Notes: generated by a model not told the origin, from the letters alone. Positions 38,712 to 46,823 are shown, counted from the first letter of the stretch. The stretch: 54,970 nt of DNA from Mycobacterium sp. 1554424.7 (GCF_001665295.1 NZ_LZSE01000063.1:1-54970); one strand, 5' to 3'. Program-made: numbers and translations.

Positions 38712-39014
38712 CTACTCCGTTCCCCGGATGATGGTGGTCCGGCTGATCTCCAGCCGGAGGCGTTCCTTCAGCCCCTCGGGGGCCTTTTCGCCCGTGCACT
38801 TGGTCGCGATCAGCGCCTTGAGCCGTTCCTCGATCCCGTAATGCTGGAAGCATCCGGGGCACGCCTCGAGGTGCTGGCGGAGCCGCTCTTTCGACTCGGG
38901 CGTGCATTCGCCGTCGAGCAGCGTCCATACCTCTGCGATCACTTCGGCGCAGCCCAGGCCGTGGGAATGGCTTTCGTCGGCGCCGGGCTCGGCGGGGCCG
39001 GCAAACTCGCTCAT
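38712..39014 (-). CDS. rshA: Anti-sigma factor RshA
   Basis: 100 residues. The ZAS zinc motif HxxxCxxC is present as His48, Cys52 and Cys55 (HLEACPGC), with Cys22 and Cys37 before it. RshA holds SigH inactive under reducing conditions and releases it on oxidation. The start overlaps the sigH stop by four bases (ATGA). I place the start at ATG 39014 as in H37Rv. Confidence 0.95.
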   Translation of the reverse strand: MSEFAGPAEPGADESHSHGLGCAEVIAEVWTLLDGECTPESKERLRQHLEACPGCFQHYGIEERLKALIATKCTGEKAPEGLKERLRLEISRTTIIRGTE

Positions 39015-39661
39015 GACGGCACCTCCTCGTGCGCTTGTTGGCCGCGGTTGAAGCCGCGGTCCTTGGCCACGTCGGCCAAGAGACCGCGCAGCTGACGTCT
39101 GCCGCGGTGCAGCCGAGACATTACCGTCCCGATCGGGGTGTCCATGATCTCGGCGATTTCCTTGTACGGGAAACCCTCGACGTCGGCGTAGTAGACGGCC
39201 ATCCGGAACTCCTCCGGCAACGCCTGCAGCGCCTCTTTGATCTCGTTGTCGGGCAGCGACTCGAGCGCCTCGACCTCGGCCGAACGCAGGCCGGTCGAGG
39301 AGTGCTCGGCGTTGGACGCCAGCTGCCAGTCGGTGATTTCCTCGGTCGGGTACTCCGCCGGCTGACGCTGCCGCTTGCGGTAGCTGTTGATGTAGGTGTT
39401 GGTCAGGATCCGGTACAACCACGCCTTGAGGTTGGTGCCGGCCCGGAACGAGCGGAATCCCGCGTAGGCCTTCACCATCGTTTCCTGCAGCAGGTCCTCC
39501 GCGTCGGCGGGGTTGCGCGTCATGCGCAGCGCACCGCCGTAGAGCTGGTCCAGCAGCGGAATCGCGTCGCGCTCGAAACGCGCCGTCAGTTCCGCGTCGG
39601 TTTCCTGCGGTGGTGCTTGGTCGGGAGCCTCTAGACCCGTCTCGCCGTCGGTATCGGCCAT
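39011..39661 (-). CDS. sigH: ECF sigma factor SigH
   Basis: 216 residues from ATG 39661 (MADTDG), the H37Rv length; the frame is open to 39751. Region 2 is [24 protein letters not shown] to [13 protein letters not shown], and region 4 is [25 protein letters not shown] with the recognition helix [16 protein letters not shown]. SigH drives the oxidative and heat stress response (thioredoxins, clpB, sigB, sigE). It is coupled to its own anti-sigma gene and preceded by a SigH-type promoter. Confidence 0.97.
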   Translation of the reverse strand: MADTDGETGLEAPDQAPPQETDAELTARFERDAIPLLDQLYGGALRMTRNPADAEDLLQETMVKAYAGFRSFRAGTNLKAWLYRILTNTYINSYRKRQRQPAEYPTEEITDWQLASNAEHSSTGLRSAEVEALESLPDNEIKEALQALPEEFRMAVYYADVEGFPYKEIAEIMDTPIGTVMSRLHRGRRQLRGLLADVAKDRGFNRGQQAHEEVPS

Positions 39662-39830
39662 CTTGATAAACACGGTCCCTTCTGCAGCGGTCTCGCCGGG
39701 CGGCACCGGAAGCGCCGCCGCACGCTCAAGCAGGCACGTCGCCGCTGGCACCAGACTGCTCCTCCCAATCTAAAGGCTGCCCCCGACAGTGTCTGTCCGG
39801 GCTGCGCATCTGCATCAGAAACCGACTTCT

Positions 39831-39860
39831 TTAACAGCATCGGGCAGCCGGCTATTTCCC
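39831..39860 (-). promoter_or_regulatory. SigH-type promoter of sigH
   Basis: On the minus strand, GGGAAATA (39860-39853) and TGTTAA (39836-39831), with 20 bases between GGAA and GTT. This fits the SigH consensus of a GGAA-type -35 and GTT-type -10, and sigH is known to autoregulate. Confidence 0.7.
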
Positions 39861-39903
39861 GGGCGGAATCGGGGCGGTTCGGGCGTGGCGTTAATGTGAC
39901 GCC

Positions 39904-40752
39904 ATGTCCCTGAACGGCAAGACCATGTTCATCTCGGGTGCCAGCCGCGGAATCGGCCTGGCCATCGCCAAACGCGCCGCGCAGGACGGCGCCAACGTCG
40001 CGCTGATCGCCAAGACGGCCGAGCCGCACCCCAAGCTGCCGGGCACCGTGTACACGGCCGCCAAGGAACTCGAGGACGCGGGCGGGCAGGCCTTGCCGAT
40101 CGTGGGGGACGTCCGCGACCCGGATTCGGTCGAGGCCGCGGTGGCCAAGACCGTCGAGCAGTTCGGCGGCATCGACATCTGCGTGAACAACGCGTCGGCG
40201 ATCAACCTGGGCTCCATCACCGAGGTGCCGATGAAGCGGTTCGACCTGATGAACGGGATCCAGGTGCGCGGCACCTACGCGGTCTCGCAGGCCTGCCTGG
40301 CGCACATGAAAGGCCGGGAGAACCCGCACATCCTGACGCTGTCGCCGCCGGTGCTGCTGGGCAAGGAGTGGTTGAAGCCGACCGCCTACATGATGGCCAA
40401 GTTCGGCATGACGCTGTGCGCGCTGGGCATCGCCGAGGAGATGCGCGACGAGGGCATCGCGTCCAACACGCTGTGGCCGCGCACGCTGGTCGCCACGGCG
40501 GCGGTGCAGAACCTGCTCGGCGGCGACGAGGCGATGGGGCGGGCGCGCAAGCCCGAGGTGTACTCCGACGCGGCCTACGTCATCCTCAACAAGCCGGCCC
40601 GCGAGTACACCGGCAACATGCTGCTGTGCGAGGACGTGCTGGTGGAATCCGGCGTCAAGGATCTGTCGGTCTACGACTGCATTCCGGGTTCGCAGCTGGG
40701 CGTCGACTTCTGGGTCGACGGCGTCAACCCGCCGGGGTACACGGGTCCCTGA
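39904..40752 (+). CDS. Short-chain dehydrogenase/reductase
   Basis: Homologue of Rv3224, 282 residues, the same length. It has the cofactor loop GASRGIGLAIA, the NNAS motif (CVNNASAINLG) and an active-site AYMMAKFG in place of the usual YxxxK. The serine lies in LTLSPPVLL. The arrangement resembles HSDL2-type SDRs rather than 3-oxoacyl-ACP reductases. A GGAAT/CGTTAA pair upstream (39865-39894) is a poor match to a SigH promoter. Substrate unknown. Confidence 0.9.
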   Translation: MSLNGKTMFISGASRGIGLAIAKRAAQDGANVALIAKTAEPHPKLPGTVYTAAKELEDAGGQALPIVGDVRDPDSVEAAVAKTVEQFGGIDICVNNASAINLGSITEVPMKRFDLMNGIQVRGTYAVSQACLAHMKGRENPHILTLSPPVLLGKEWLKPTAYMMAKFGMTLCALGIAEEMRDEGIASNTLWPRTLVATAAVQNLLGGDEAMGRARKPEVYSDAAYVILNKPAREYTGNMLLCEDVLVESGVKDLSVYDCIPGSQLGVDFWVDGVNPPGYTGP

Positions 40753-40763
40753 CGGGCCCCATA

Positions 40764-41246
40764 GTGGCCGCTGCCACGCCGGGCATCGCGGCGCTCGTCA
40801 AAGCCGGTGTGCCGCACGAGATCGTCAAGTTCGGCCACGATCCGCGGGAAGCGTCGTTCGGCGTCGAGGCGGTCCACGCGCTGAGCCGGGCCGGCGTGGC
40901 ACCGGAGCAGATCTACAAGACGCTGATCATCGCGGTGCCCGACGGGCTGGCGGTCGCGATGGTGCCGGCGGCGGCGAAGTTGTCGCTCAAGGCCGCCGCC
41001 GCGGCGCTGGGGGTGGCCAAGGCCGGGATGGCGGATCCCGGTACCGCCGAACGCGCCACGGGCTACCTGGTCGGCGCGGTATCTCCGTTCGGGCAACGCA
41101 GGCGCCTGCCCACCGTCGTCGACGCCGGCGCGCTCGCCTTCGAGCGGGTGTACTGCAGCGCGGGCCGGCGCGGCTGGGACGTCGCGGTCTCACCGCGCGA
41201 CCTGATCCGGCTGACCGGGGCGGTCACCGCGGATATCCGGGCATAG
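40764..41246 (+). CDS. YbaK/EbsC-family Cys-tRNA(Pro) deacylase
   Basis: 160 residues from GTG 40764, 11 bases after the SDR. The YbaK signature is KTLIIAVPDGLAVAMVPA with the catalytic Lys, and GYLVGAVSPFGQRRRLPTVVDAGA with the conserved GxxSPFG loop. Such enzymes clear mischarged Cys-tRNA(Pro). In H37Rv I remember this locus as two fragments, Rv3224A and Rv3224B; here it is one uninterrupted frame. Confidence 0.9.
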   Translation: MAAATPGIAALVKAGVPHEIVKFGHDPREASFGVEAVHALSRAGVAPEQIYKTLIIAVPDGLAVAMVPAAAKLSLKAAAAALGVAKAGMADPGTAERATGYLVGAVSPFGQRRRLPTVVDAGALAFERVYCSAGRRGWDVAVSPRDLIRLTGAVTADIRA

Positions 41247-41260
41247 GCCGTTCCGGCTCC

Positions 41261-41319
41261 GCGAGCCTAACCGCACTGCGAAAATCCGCGCCGAATTTCG
41301 CAACCAGGTTAGGCTCGCG
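41261..41319. repeat. Palindromic repeat, copy A
   Basis: GCGAGCCTAACC (41261-41272) pairs with GGTTAGGCTCGC (41308-41319); inner arms TGCGAAA and TTTCGCA extend the stem. It lies between convergent genes and supplies the last four codons and the stop of the methyltransferase gene. Copy B at 42732 has about 90% of the same bases. Confidence 0.85.
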
Positions 41320-41950
41320 CGCGGATCAGCTCGAACCGGTGAATGCGCAGAAGGCCGGTCCGCATCCCCACCTTCACGGGGAAGGGGACCGGCGTGTGCC
41401 GGATCATGTCATCGATGGGAACGGCGGCGCTGGTGCGCAGTTCCCAATCACGGAAGCGGTTGCGCAGATCGTCCTCGGAGATCCCGGCGAAGATCCCGGG
41501 GATTTTCGTAAAACCGGCCATGACCAGCACGGCCCCGGGGGCGGCGACCCGGGTGGCGCCCGCGGCATAGCCGTCGCGCTGGTCGCCGGACAGACCGTAG
41601 TAGCAGCCGCTGTCGACGATCAGGCTGAACCCGTCCCCGATGTCGAGGTCAGCGAGTTTGGTCACGTCGCCCTGCAGGAAGCGCGCGTTCGCGACGGGTT
41701 GGGAGCGCGCCTGGTCGATGGCTCGGGCGAGGAAGTCGACGCCGACCGCGTCCCAGCCGTGGGAGGCGAGGTAGCGGGTGTTTCGGCCCGCGCCGCAACC
41801 CAGGTCGAGAACCCGGCCGGGCTCGAGTCGACGCGTCCCTTCCACGTACTGGACGACCCAGCTGTCGGGGACATCGGCGGCCTTGAGCGCCGGATTCCGT
41901 CCCACGCGCGACAGCGCCTCGTAGAGGAAACGTGCGGCCCGTGGATTCAT
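41309..41950 (-). CDS. Class I SAM-dependent methyltransferase
   Basis: 213 residues. Motif I is VLDLGCGAGRNTRYLA, the acidic end of the second strand is AVGVDF, and motif II/III is FSLIVDSGCYYGLS. The N-terminus (MNPRAARFLYEALS) is helical. The substrate cannot be told; it resembles thiopurine- or tellurite-type small-molecule methyltransferases. It is divergent from a TetR gene with a perfect operator between them, so regulation by that protein is likely. The final RARA comes from repeat copy A. Confidence 0.88.
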   Translation of the reverse strand: MNPRAARFLYEALSRVGRNPALKAADVPDSWVVQYVEGTRRLEPGRVLDLGCGAGRNTRYLASHGWDAVGVDFLARAIDQARSQPVANARFLQGDVTKLADLDIGDGFSLIVDSGCYYGLSGDQRDGYAAGATRVAAPGAVLVMAGFTKIPGIFAGISEDDLRNRFRDWELRTSAAVPIDDMIRHTPVPFPVKVGMRTGLLRIHRFELIRARA

Positions 41951-42000
41951 GGTTTATCCCTTCTGACTGCTCGAGGCCCCACCGGTCGACTTTTTCGGTC

Positions 42001-42023
42001 ATAGAGAACTATTTGTTCTCTAT
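42001..42023. promoter_or_regulatory. Perfect inverted repeat, TetR operator candidate
   Basis: ATAGAGAAC-tattt-GTTCTCTAT: two 9-base arms with a 5-base centre, in the only AT-rich part of the 126 bases between the divergent methyltransferase and TetR genes. Confidence 0.85.
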
Positions 42024-42076
42024 ATTGGGATACGCTACGTCGGAAAGCAAGCGGGGTCGCGGAAAGGAGTGATCGC

Positions 42077-42697
42077 TTGAGCGCCGAGGCCGGGCCGCCG
42101 GCAACGCCGCCGCCGGACCATCGCCGGCTGCCGCGCCGCCGCGACCGGGTGCTCATAGACGCCATCCACGACGCGACCCTCGCCGAGCTGGCCGAAACGG
42201 GATACCTGGGCCTATCCATCGACAGCGTCGCCAAGCGGGCCCGCACCAGTAAGGCGTCCATCTACCGGCGCTGGCCCGCGCGTGCGGATCTGGTTGCAGA
42301 CGCCATTCGCCTCACCCCCGAGCGCGGCGAGGACACGACACCCGACACCGGCGATGTCCGCGCGGACCTGTTCGCGGTGCTGCGCGCGGCCGCCGATCGC
42401 CTCTCCGGACCGTACGGTGAGGCGGCCCGCGGGCTGATCACCGAAACCCTCGCCGACCCCGGCGCGACGCGAGCCGCCCGGGAACGCCTTGCCAATGAGC
42501 GCAACCGGCTGATCGCCACCGTGCTGGAGCGTGCCGTCGCGCGCGGTCAGGCGGGACCGCAGGCGCTGACGCCGCGGTTGATTTCACTGGCCCCGACCCT
42601 GCTCAGCCACCACTACCTGTTGCGCGGCGCCCCGATCGACGATCACACCATCGATGAGATCCTCGACCAAGTCGTCATGCCATTGATTCGTCCGTGA
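42077..42697 (+). CDS. TetR-family regulator, divergent from the methyltransferase
   Basis: 206 residues. The start is TTG 42077, supported by AAGGAG 8 bases upstream; no ATG or GTG is placed as well. The helix-turn-helix is SIDSVAKRARTSKASIYRRWPARADL. The C-terminal domain is of the TetR_C_16-like type (LRAAADRLSGPYGEAARGLITETL). It probably binds the 23-base inverted repeat and controls both itself and the methyltransferase gene. Confidence 0.9.
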   Translation: MSAEAGPPATPPPDHRRLPRRRDRVLIDAIHDATLAELAETGYLGLSIDSVAKRARTSKASIYRRWPARADLVADAIRLTPERGEDTTPDTGDVRADLFAVLRAAADRLSGPYGEAARGLITETLADPGATRAARERLANERNRLIATVLERAVARGQAGPQALTPRLISLAPTLLSHHYLLRGAPIDDHTIDEILDQVVMPLIRP

Positions 42698-42731
42698 GCG
42701 CCGACTGGCGCGCCGCCTACGTCGCGGCTCC

Positions 42732-42789
42732 GCGAGCCTAACCGCAGTGCGAAAATCCGGGTCGAATTTCGCAGCCAGGTTAGGCTCGC
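42732..42789. repeat. Palindromic repeat, copy B
   Basis: The same arms as copy A: GCGAGCCTAACC (42732-42743) and GGTTAGGCTCGC (42778-42789). It sits between the convergent TetR gene and the decayed hydrolase gene. The flanks (GGCTCC before, GCGCC after) are also alike. Confidence 0.85.
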
Positions 42790-42808
42790 GCGCCAAAGGT
42801 GTTGCCGC

Positions 42809-43220
42809 TCAGGCCAGGTCGCCCGCCTCGCTGAGAAACCCCCCGATGACGGGCGCGAGTTCGGCAGCGTTGTGCACGATGTCGATGTGCCCACCCGAAT
42901 GCAGGTGCAGCACCGAGTGGGGCAGCAGCGCATGCAGGATGCGCGCGTTGACCACGGGGATGATCGGGTCGTCGGTGCCCGAGACGATCAGCGTCTCCTG
43001 GCGCACGGCGGGCAACGCGAACAGGCTCGTCCAAATCGACCCGGCGAGCAGTTGGTGTAGGTAAGTCGGGATCCGAAAACCTACGCGGGGTAATCATTTT
43101 GGACAGCACCGATAAGCGAGCGGGCACCATGAGCACGCCGGTGCCGGTCGCCACCAACACCATCCGCCGGCAACGACGCGGGTTCTGGAAGGCGAACTGC
43201 TGGGCGAGGCTGCGCCGCAT
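42809..43220 (-). pseudogene. Decayed alpha/beta-hydrolase (PHA-depolymerase-like)
   Basis: Two pieces of one protein lie in different frames. The upstream piece, LAQQFAFQNPRRCRRMVLVATGTG to MITPRRF, is the part after the nucleophile elbow; the downstream piece, YLHQLLAGSIWTSLFALPAVRQ to GGHIDIVHNAAELAPVIGGFL, is the C-terminus with the catalytic His. The junction near 43070 is a frameshift, and the intervening 60 or so residues expected from relatives are missing, as is everything before the elbow. It cannot make an active enzyme. Confidence 0.75.
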
Positions 43221-43304
43221 CGAGGAGCTGACGAGCCGATCCCTTTCGCGGCCAAGGGATCTCGCCGAGCTGTGCCTGGCGTTCGAAGTAGAGCGGCGCC
43301 TGCC

Positions 43305-43886
43305 CTAACCCGTCAGGCTCTTCGCCCGGCTGCGGGTCTGGAACGCCGTGATGATGTCCATGATGCCGATGACGACCAGCCACCAGCCGGCCACCAGCGT
43401 CAGGATGGCGATCGAGCGGAGCGGCGAGACGATCAGGACGGCGCCGCCGATCACGATGATCAGCCCGGTGAGGGCCTGCCAGGCACGGCCGGGCATGTGG
43501 TCGAACGACAACGCCGCGGCGAGCAGCGTCATCCCGCGGAACAGCCAGCCGATGCCGATCCAGATGGCCAATAGCCAGACCGCCTCGAATTCTTCGCGGA
43601 AGCAGAAGAATCCCAGGACCAGCGACACGACACCGGTGATGAAAGTAAGCACTCTCATCGCGACGCCCGCGTGGGTGCCGAAAGCAGCAAACATGTAGCC
43701 GATTCCGGAGACCACGAGGTAGATGCCGAACAGGACACCGGCAACGAACAGTGTCTTGCCTGGCCAGACCAGCACGATGACGCCCAGCGCCACGGCGGCG
43801 ACGCCGATGAGCAGGAGCAGCTGCCACGCGCTGCGAGCAAGCTGCTGCAGTGGACCTTCAAATACGGTCTGATCGGTATTTGTCAT
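43305..43886 (-). CDS. DUF308 (HdeD-type) membrane protein
   Basis: 193 residues from ATG 43886 (MTNTDQTVFEGPLQQ). Six hydrophobic segments with internal similarity between the helix pairs (LLLIGVAAVALGVIVLVWPGK; VLFGIYLVVSGIGYMF; LTGLIIVIGGAVLIVSP) mark the HdeD/DUF308 family, associated with acid stress in E. coli. The function in actinobacteria is unknown. The 85 bases beyond its end contain only hydrolase remnants. It is divergent from the oxidoreductase at 44000. Confidence 0.87.
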   Translation of the reverse strand: MTNTDQTVFEGPLQQLARSAWQLLLLIGVAAVALGVIVLVWPGKTLFVAGVLFGIYLVVSGIGYMFAAFGTHAGVAMRVLTFITGVVSLVLGFFCFREEFEAVWLLAIWIGIGWLFRGMTLLAAALSFDHMPGRAWQALTGLIIVIGGAVLIVSPLRSIAILTLVAGWWLVVIGIMDIITAFQTRSRAKSLTG

Positions 43887-43999
43887 GTAAATATTATTCG
43901 CCCTCACAATCGCAAAGAAAATGTCCGCGGCGACACAATTCGGTATCGCGCGCGGGTACCGCGAACGACGCCAAACCGAAATTCCTGTTGTATGGACGC

Positions 44000-45421
44000 A
44001 TGACAACCGCGCTGGTGGTGGGCGCCGGCCCCAACGGCCTGGCGGCCGCCGTTTGCCTGGCGGCCGAGGGCGTGCAGGTCACGCTGCTCGAGGCCGCCGA
44101 CGAGGTGGGCGGCGGCACCCGCAGCGGCGAGGCGATCGTTCCCGGCCTGCTGCACGATCATTGCTCGGCGATCCACCCGATGGCCGTCGGATCGGAGTTC
44201 CTGGGCCGCTTCGACATGCAGCGGTACGGCCTGACGTGGCGCTGGCCCGAGATCGATTGCGTGCACCCCCTCGACGACGGCGGCGCCGGCGTGCTGCATC
44301 GCTCGGTGGACGAGACCGCGGCAGGCCTGGGCCCCGACGGGCCGCGCTGGCGTCTCGCTTTCGGCTACTCGGCCGCCCGCTTCGACGCCCTGAGCGAGGA
44401 CATCATGGGGCCGCTGCTCCGGCTCCCGCATCACCCGCTGATGCTGGCCCGGTTCGGCGGGCCCACGCTCCTGCCGGGATCGGCGTTCGCGCGGCTGTTC
44501 CGCACCGAACAGGGCCGGGCGCTGTTCGGAGGCGTCGCGGCGCACACCTTCCGGCCGCTGCACTACCCGATGACCTCCGCCATCGCACTGGGCCTGATCG
44601 CGGCGGGCCACCGGCACGGATGGGCGGTGGCCGAGGGTGGATCGCGATCGATCGCCACCGCGATGGCCGCGCTGCTGACCGACCTCGGCGGCAAGATCGA
44701 GACCGGTGTGCGGGTCAAGACGGCGTCGCAGTTGCCGCCCGCGGACGTCACGATGTTCGACCTGGCGCCGGGCGCGGTCGCCGGAATCCTGGGACATCGC
44801 CTGCCGCGCCGGATTGCCCGCGCCTTCACCAGGTTTCGCCGCGGCCCCGGCGCGTTCAAGGTCGACTTCGCCGTCGAGGGCGGCGTGCCCTGGACGAACC
44901 CCGACGCCCGCCGGGCCGGCACCGTGCACCTGGTCGGCACCTACGCCGAACTGGCCGCGACCGAGCGGGAGATCCACGCGGGGCGCATGCCCGAGCGGCC
45001 GTTCGTCCTCGTCGGTCAGCAGTATCTCGCCGATCCGCAACGCTCGGTGGGCGATACGCATCCGGTGTGGACCTACGCGCACGTCCCCAACGGCTATGCC
45101 GGGGACGCCACAGAGGCGATCGTCGCCCAGATCGAACGTTTCGCCCCCGGTTTCGCCGAACGCGTTGTCGGCCGGGCGGTTCGCTCGACCACCCAGATGG
45201 CGGCCTTCAACGCCAACTATGACGGTGGCGACATCATGACCGGCGCCAAGGACATCCGCCAGCTGACGTTCGGACCGCGAATCACGCTGTCGCCCTACAC
45301 CATTGGTGTGCCGGGGATGTACATCTGCTCGGCGGCCACCCCGCCGGGTCCCGGGGCGCATGGCATGTGCGGCGCCAACGCCGCCCGGCTCGCGCTCGAC
45401 TACCTGGCCCGACGCGCGTAA
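44000..45421 (+). CDS. FAD-dependent phytoene-desaturase-like oxidoreductase
   Basis: 473 residues from ATG 44000. The N-terminus VVGAGPNGLAAAVCLAAEG is a Rossmann FAD site followed by LLEAADEVGGGTRSGE, and the C-terminal CSAATPPGPGAHGMCGANAARLAL is the second FAD-binding motif of the CrtI/amine oxidase-like group. It resembles the carotenoid isomerase/desaturase branch with unassigned substrates, not a gene in a carotenoid cluster. It is followed by a small secreted protein gene in the same direction, which has its own promoter. Confidence 0.9.
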   Translation: MTTALVVGAGPNGLAAAVCLAAEGVQVTLLEAADEVGGGTRSGEAIVPGLLHDHCSAIHPMAVGSEFLGRFDMQRYGLTWRWPEIDCVHPLDDGGAGVLHRSVDETAAGLGPDGPRWRLAFGYSAARFDALSEDIMGPLLRLPHHPLMLARFGGPTLLPGSAFARLFRTEQGRALFGGVAAHTFRPLHYPMTSAIALGLIAAGHRHGWAVAEGGSRSIATAMAALLTDLGGKIETGVRVKTASQLPPADVTMFDLAPGAVAGILGHRLPRRIARAFTRFRRGPGAFKVDFAVEGGVPWTNPDARRAGTVHLVGTYAELAATEREIHAGRMPERPFVLVGQQYLADPQRSVGDTHPVWTYAHVPNGYAGDATEAIVAQIERFAPGFAERVVGRAVRSTTQMAAFNANYDGGDIMTGAKDIRQLTFGPRITLSPYTIGVPGMYICSAATPPGPGAHGMCGANAARLALDYLARRA

Positions 45422-45450
45422 CGCCCCCGGGCCCGGCACCGCAAACGGTC

Positions 45451-45479
45451 TTGCGTCCACGTAGTCATCTGACTACACT
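45451..45479 (+). promoter_or_regulatory. Promoter overlapped by a perfect palindrome
   Basis: TTGCGT (45451-45456) and TACACT (45474-45479) are spaced by 17 bases. The palindrome GTAGTCA-tc-TGACTAC (45461-45476) fills the spacer and enters the -10, the position of a repressor operator, probably of the GntR or TetR type. Confidence 0.7.
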
Positions 45480-45514
45480 TGCCGTACGTGCAACGCGCAC
45501 CGCAGGAGGATTCG

Positions 45515-45745
45515 ATGAAAAAGATTGGCGCCGCTGGCGTACTGGCTCTCGCGTTGCTGATGACCACCGGCGTGGGCATCAGCTACGCGGACACGATTCA
45601 GACCGAGGGCAGCTACCCCACTCACGAGGCCTGTCAAAATGCCGGGCCGGGCGTGAAGGCCACGACCCCGGGGGGCTGGAACAACTTCTGGTGCGTCCCG
45701 GACCGTACGGCCGCCGGCCAGTGGCGCCTGGTGCTCAGCAACTGA
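45515..45745 (+). CDS. Small secreted protein, 76 residues
   Basis: ATG 45515 with AGGAGG 5 bases upstream. The signal peptide is clear: MKKIGAAGVLALALLMTTGV, with likely cleavage after ISYA near residue 25. The mature protein, about 50 residues, has two cysteines (HEACQNAG and FWCVPD) that could form a disulfide and a GGWNNFWC stretch. I know no named domain. Promoter and palindrome upstream indicate regulated expression. Confidence 0.85.
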   Translation: MKKIGAAGVLALALLMTTGVGISYADTIQTEGSYPTHEACQNAGPGVKATTPGGWNNFWCVPDRTAAGQWRLVLSN

Positions 45746-45774
45746 AAGCGCCTCGCCGCAAGGCAATCCGCTTC

Positions 45775-45832
45775 GCGAGCGTAACCGCACGGCGAAAAAT
45801 CGCGCCGCATTTCGCCGTGCGGTTACGCTCGC
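45775..45832. repeat. Palindromic repeat, copy C, with perfect 23-bp arms
   Basis: Arm 45775-45797 (starting GCGAGCGTAACCGCACGG) is the exact reverse complement of arm 45810-45832; the 12-base loop is AATCGCGCCGCA. It lies between the convergent small secreted protein and hydroxyacyl-CoA dehydrogenase genes and is well suited to stop transcription from both sides. It resembles copies A and B. Confidence 0.9.
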
Positions 45833-45840
45833 GACCCACG

Positions 45841-46707
45841 TCAATACTTGTAGAAGCCCTCGCCGGTCTTGAGGCCGAGCTTTCCGGCAGAGACGTAGGA
45901 GCGCAACAGGTCTCGCACGCTCTCGGGTAGGTGGGGATTCTGCGCGGCGTAGTGATTCTCGATGTCGAGCACGACATCGAGCCCGACCAGATCCATCATC
46001 TGGAACGGCCCGGCGGGTAGGCCCCAGTTGATCTTGAACATCCCGTCGACGTCTTCCGGGCGGGCCACGCCCTCGGCGACCACGGCCAGTGATTCGCGTT
46101 TGATGGCCGCCCAGATGCGGTTGAAGATGAAGCCGGTGGACTCCTTGCGCGCCTCGAAGGGATGCAGGCCGAACTCCGGCAGCACCCGTAGCAGCGTGTC
46201 CAGCAGACCCCGGTCGGTCTCACCATCCGACATCAGGTCGACCGCGGTGAGCTCCGGTGGCATGTAGAAGTGCATGTTGCACAGCCGGGTCTTGTCGCGC
46301 ACGCCTTCGGCCATCAGCCGCGACGGGAAGGACGACGAGTTGGTCGCGAAGATGGTGTCCGACGGCGCCGCTCCGTCGATCTGGCCCCATGTCGCGATCT
46401 TGATGTCCAGCTTCTCGGGCACCGACTCGACGACCAGCCACGCGCCGTCCATCGCCTCCTCGAGGGACCCCGCGGGCGTCGCGGCACCCACCTCGCCGAA
46501 GCCGCGATCTGCCACCACCTTCGGCAGCGCGCCGGTCACGTACTCGACCGCGGAACGGCGCTGCTCGGCGCGGGGGGCGAAGATGCGCACGGTTCCGCCC
46601 CTGCTGGCGAACATCAGGGCGACGCGGCGGCCCAGGGTGCCCGCCCCGATCACCGCCACCGGGCGGTTGCGGACCTCTTCGAACGTGTAGGTGTACGAGC
46701 CATTCAC
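45841..46707 (-). CDS. 3-hydroxyacyl-CoA dehydrogenase family protein
   Basis: 288 residues. The N-terminal NAD site is [21 protein letters not shown]; the active-site region is [11 protein letters not shown] and [17 protein letters not shown]. The C-terminal domain begins [21 protein letters not shown] and ends [10 protein letters not shown], as in this family. It oxidises a 3-hydroxyacyl or related substrate with NAD+. It is not in a fatty acid oxidation operon, so the physiological substrate is open. Confidence 0.9.
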   Translation of the reverse strand: MNGSYTYTFEEVRNRPVAVIGAGTLGRRVALMFASRGGTVRIFAPRAEQRRSAVEYVTGALPKVVADRGFGEVGAATPAGSLEEAMDGAWLVVESVPEKLDIKIATWGQIDGAAPSDTIFATNSSSFPSRLMAEGVRDKTRLCNMHFYMPPELTAVDLMSDGETDRGLLDTLLRVLPEFGLHPFEARKESTGFIFNRIWAAIKRESLAVVAEGVARPEDVDGMFKINWGLPAGPFQMMDLVGLDVVLDIENHYAAQNPHLPESVRDLLRSYVSAGKLGLKTGEGFYKY

Positions 46708-46823
46708 ACCCGCACACTAAGCCTCACCCGCGCCGGACGCTCCGTCGCCGAACCACAAAGGATGGGCTGAGCCGTTGTCGCGCGAAGACAAGGTCGGTCA
46801 CAGCACGATCCGGGCGGCATGCG

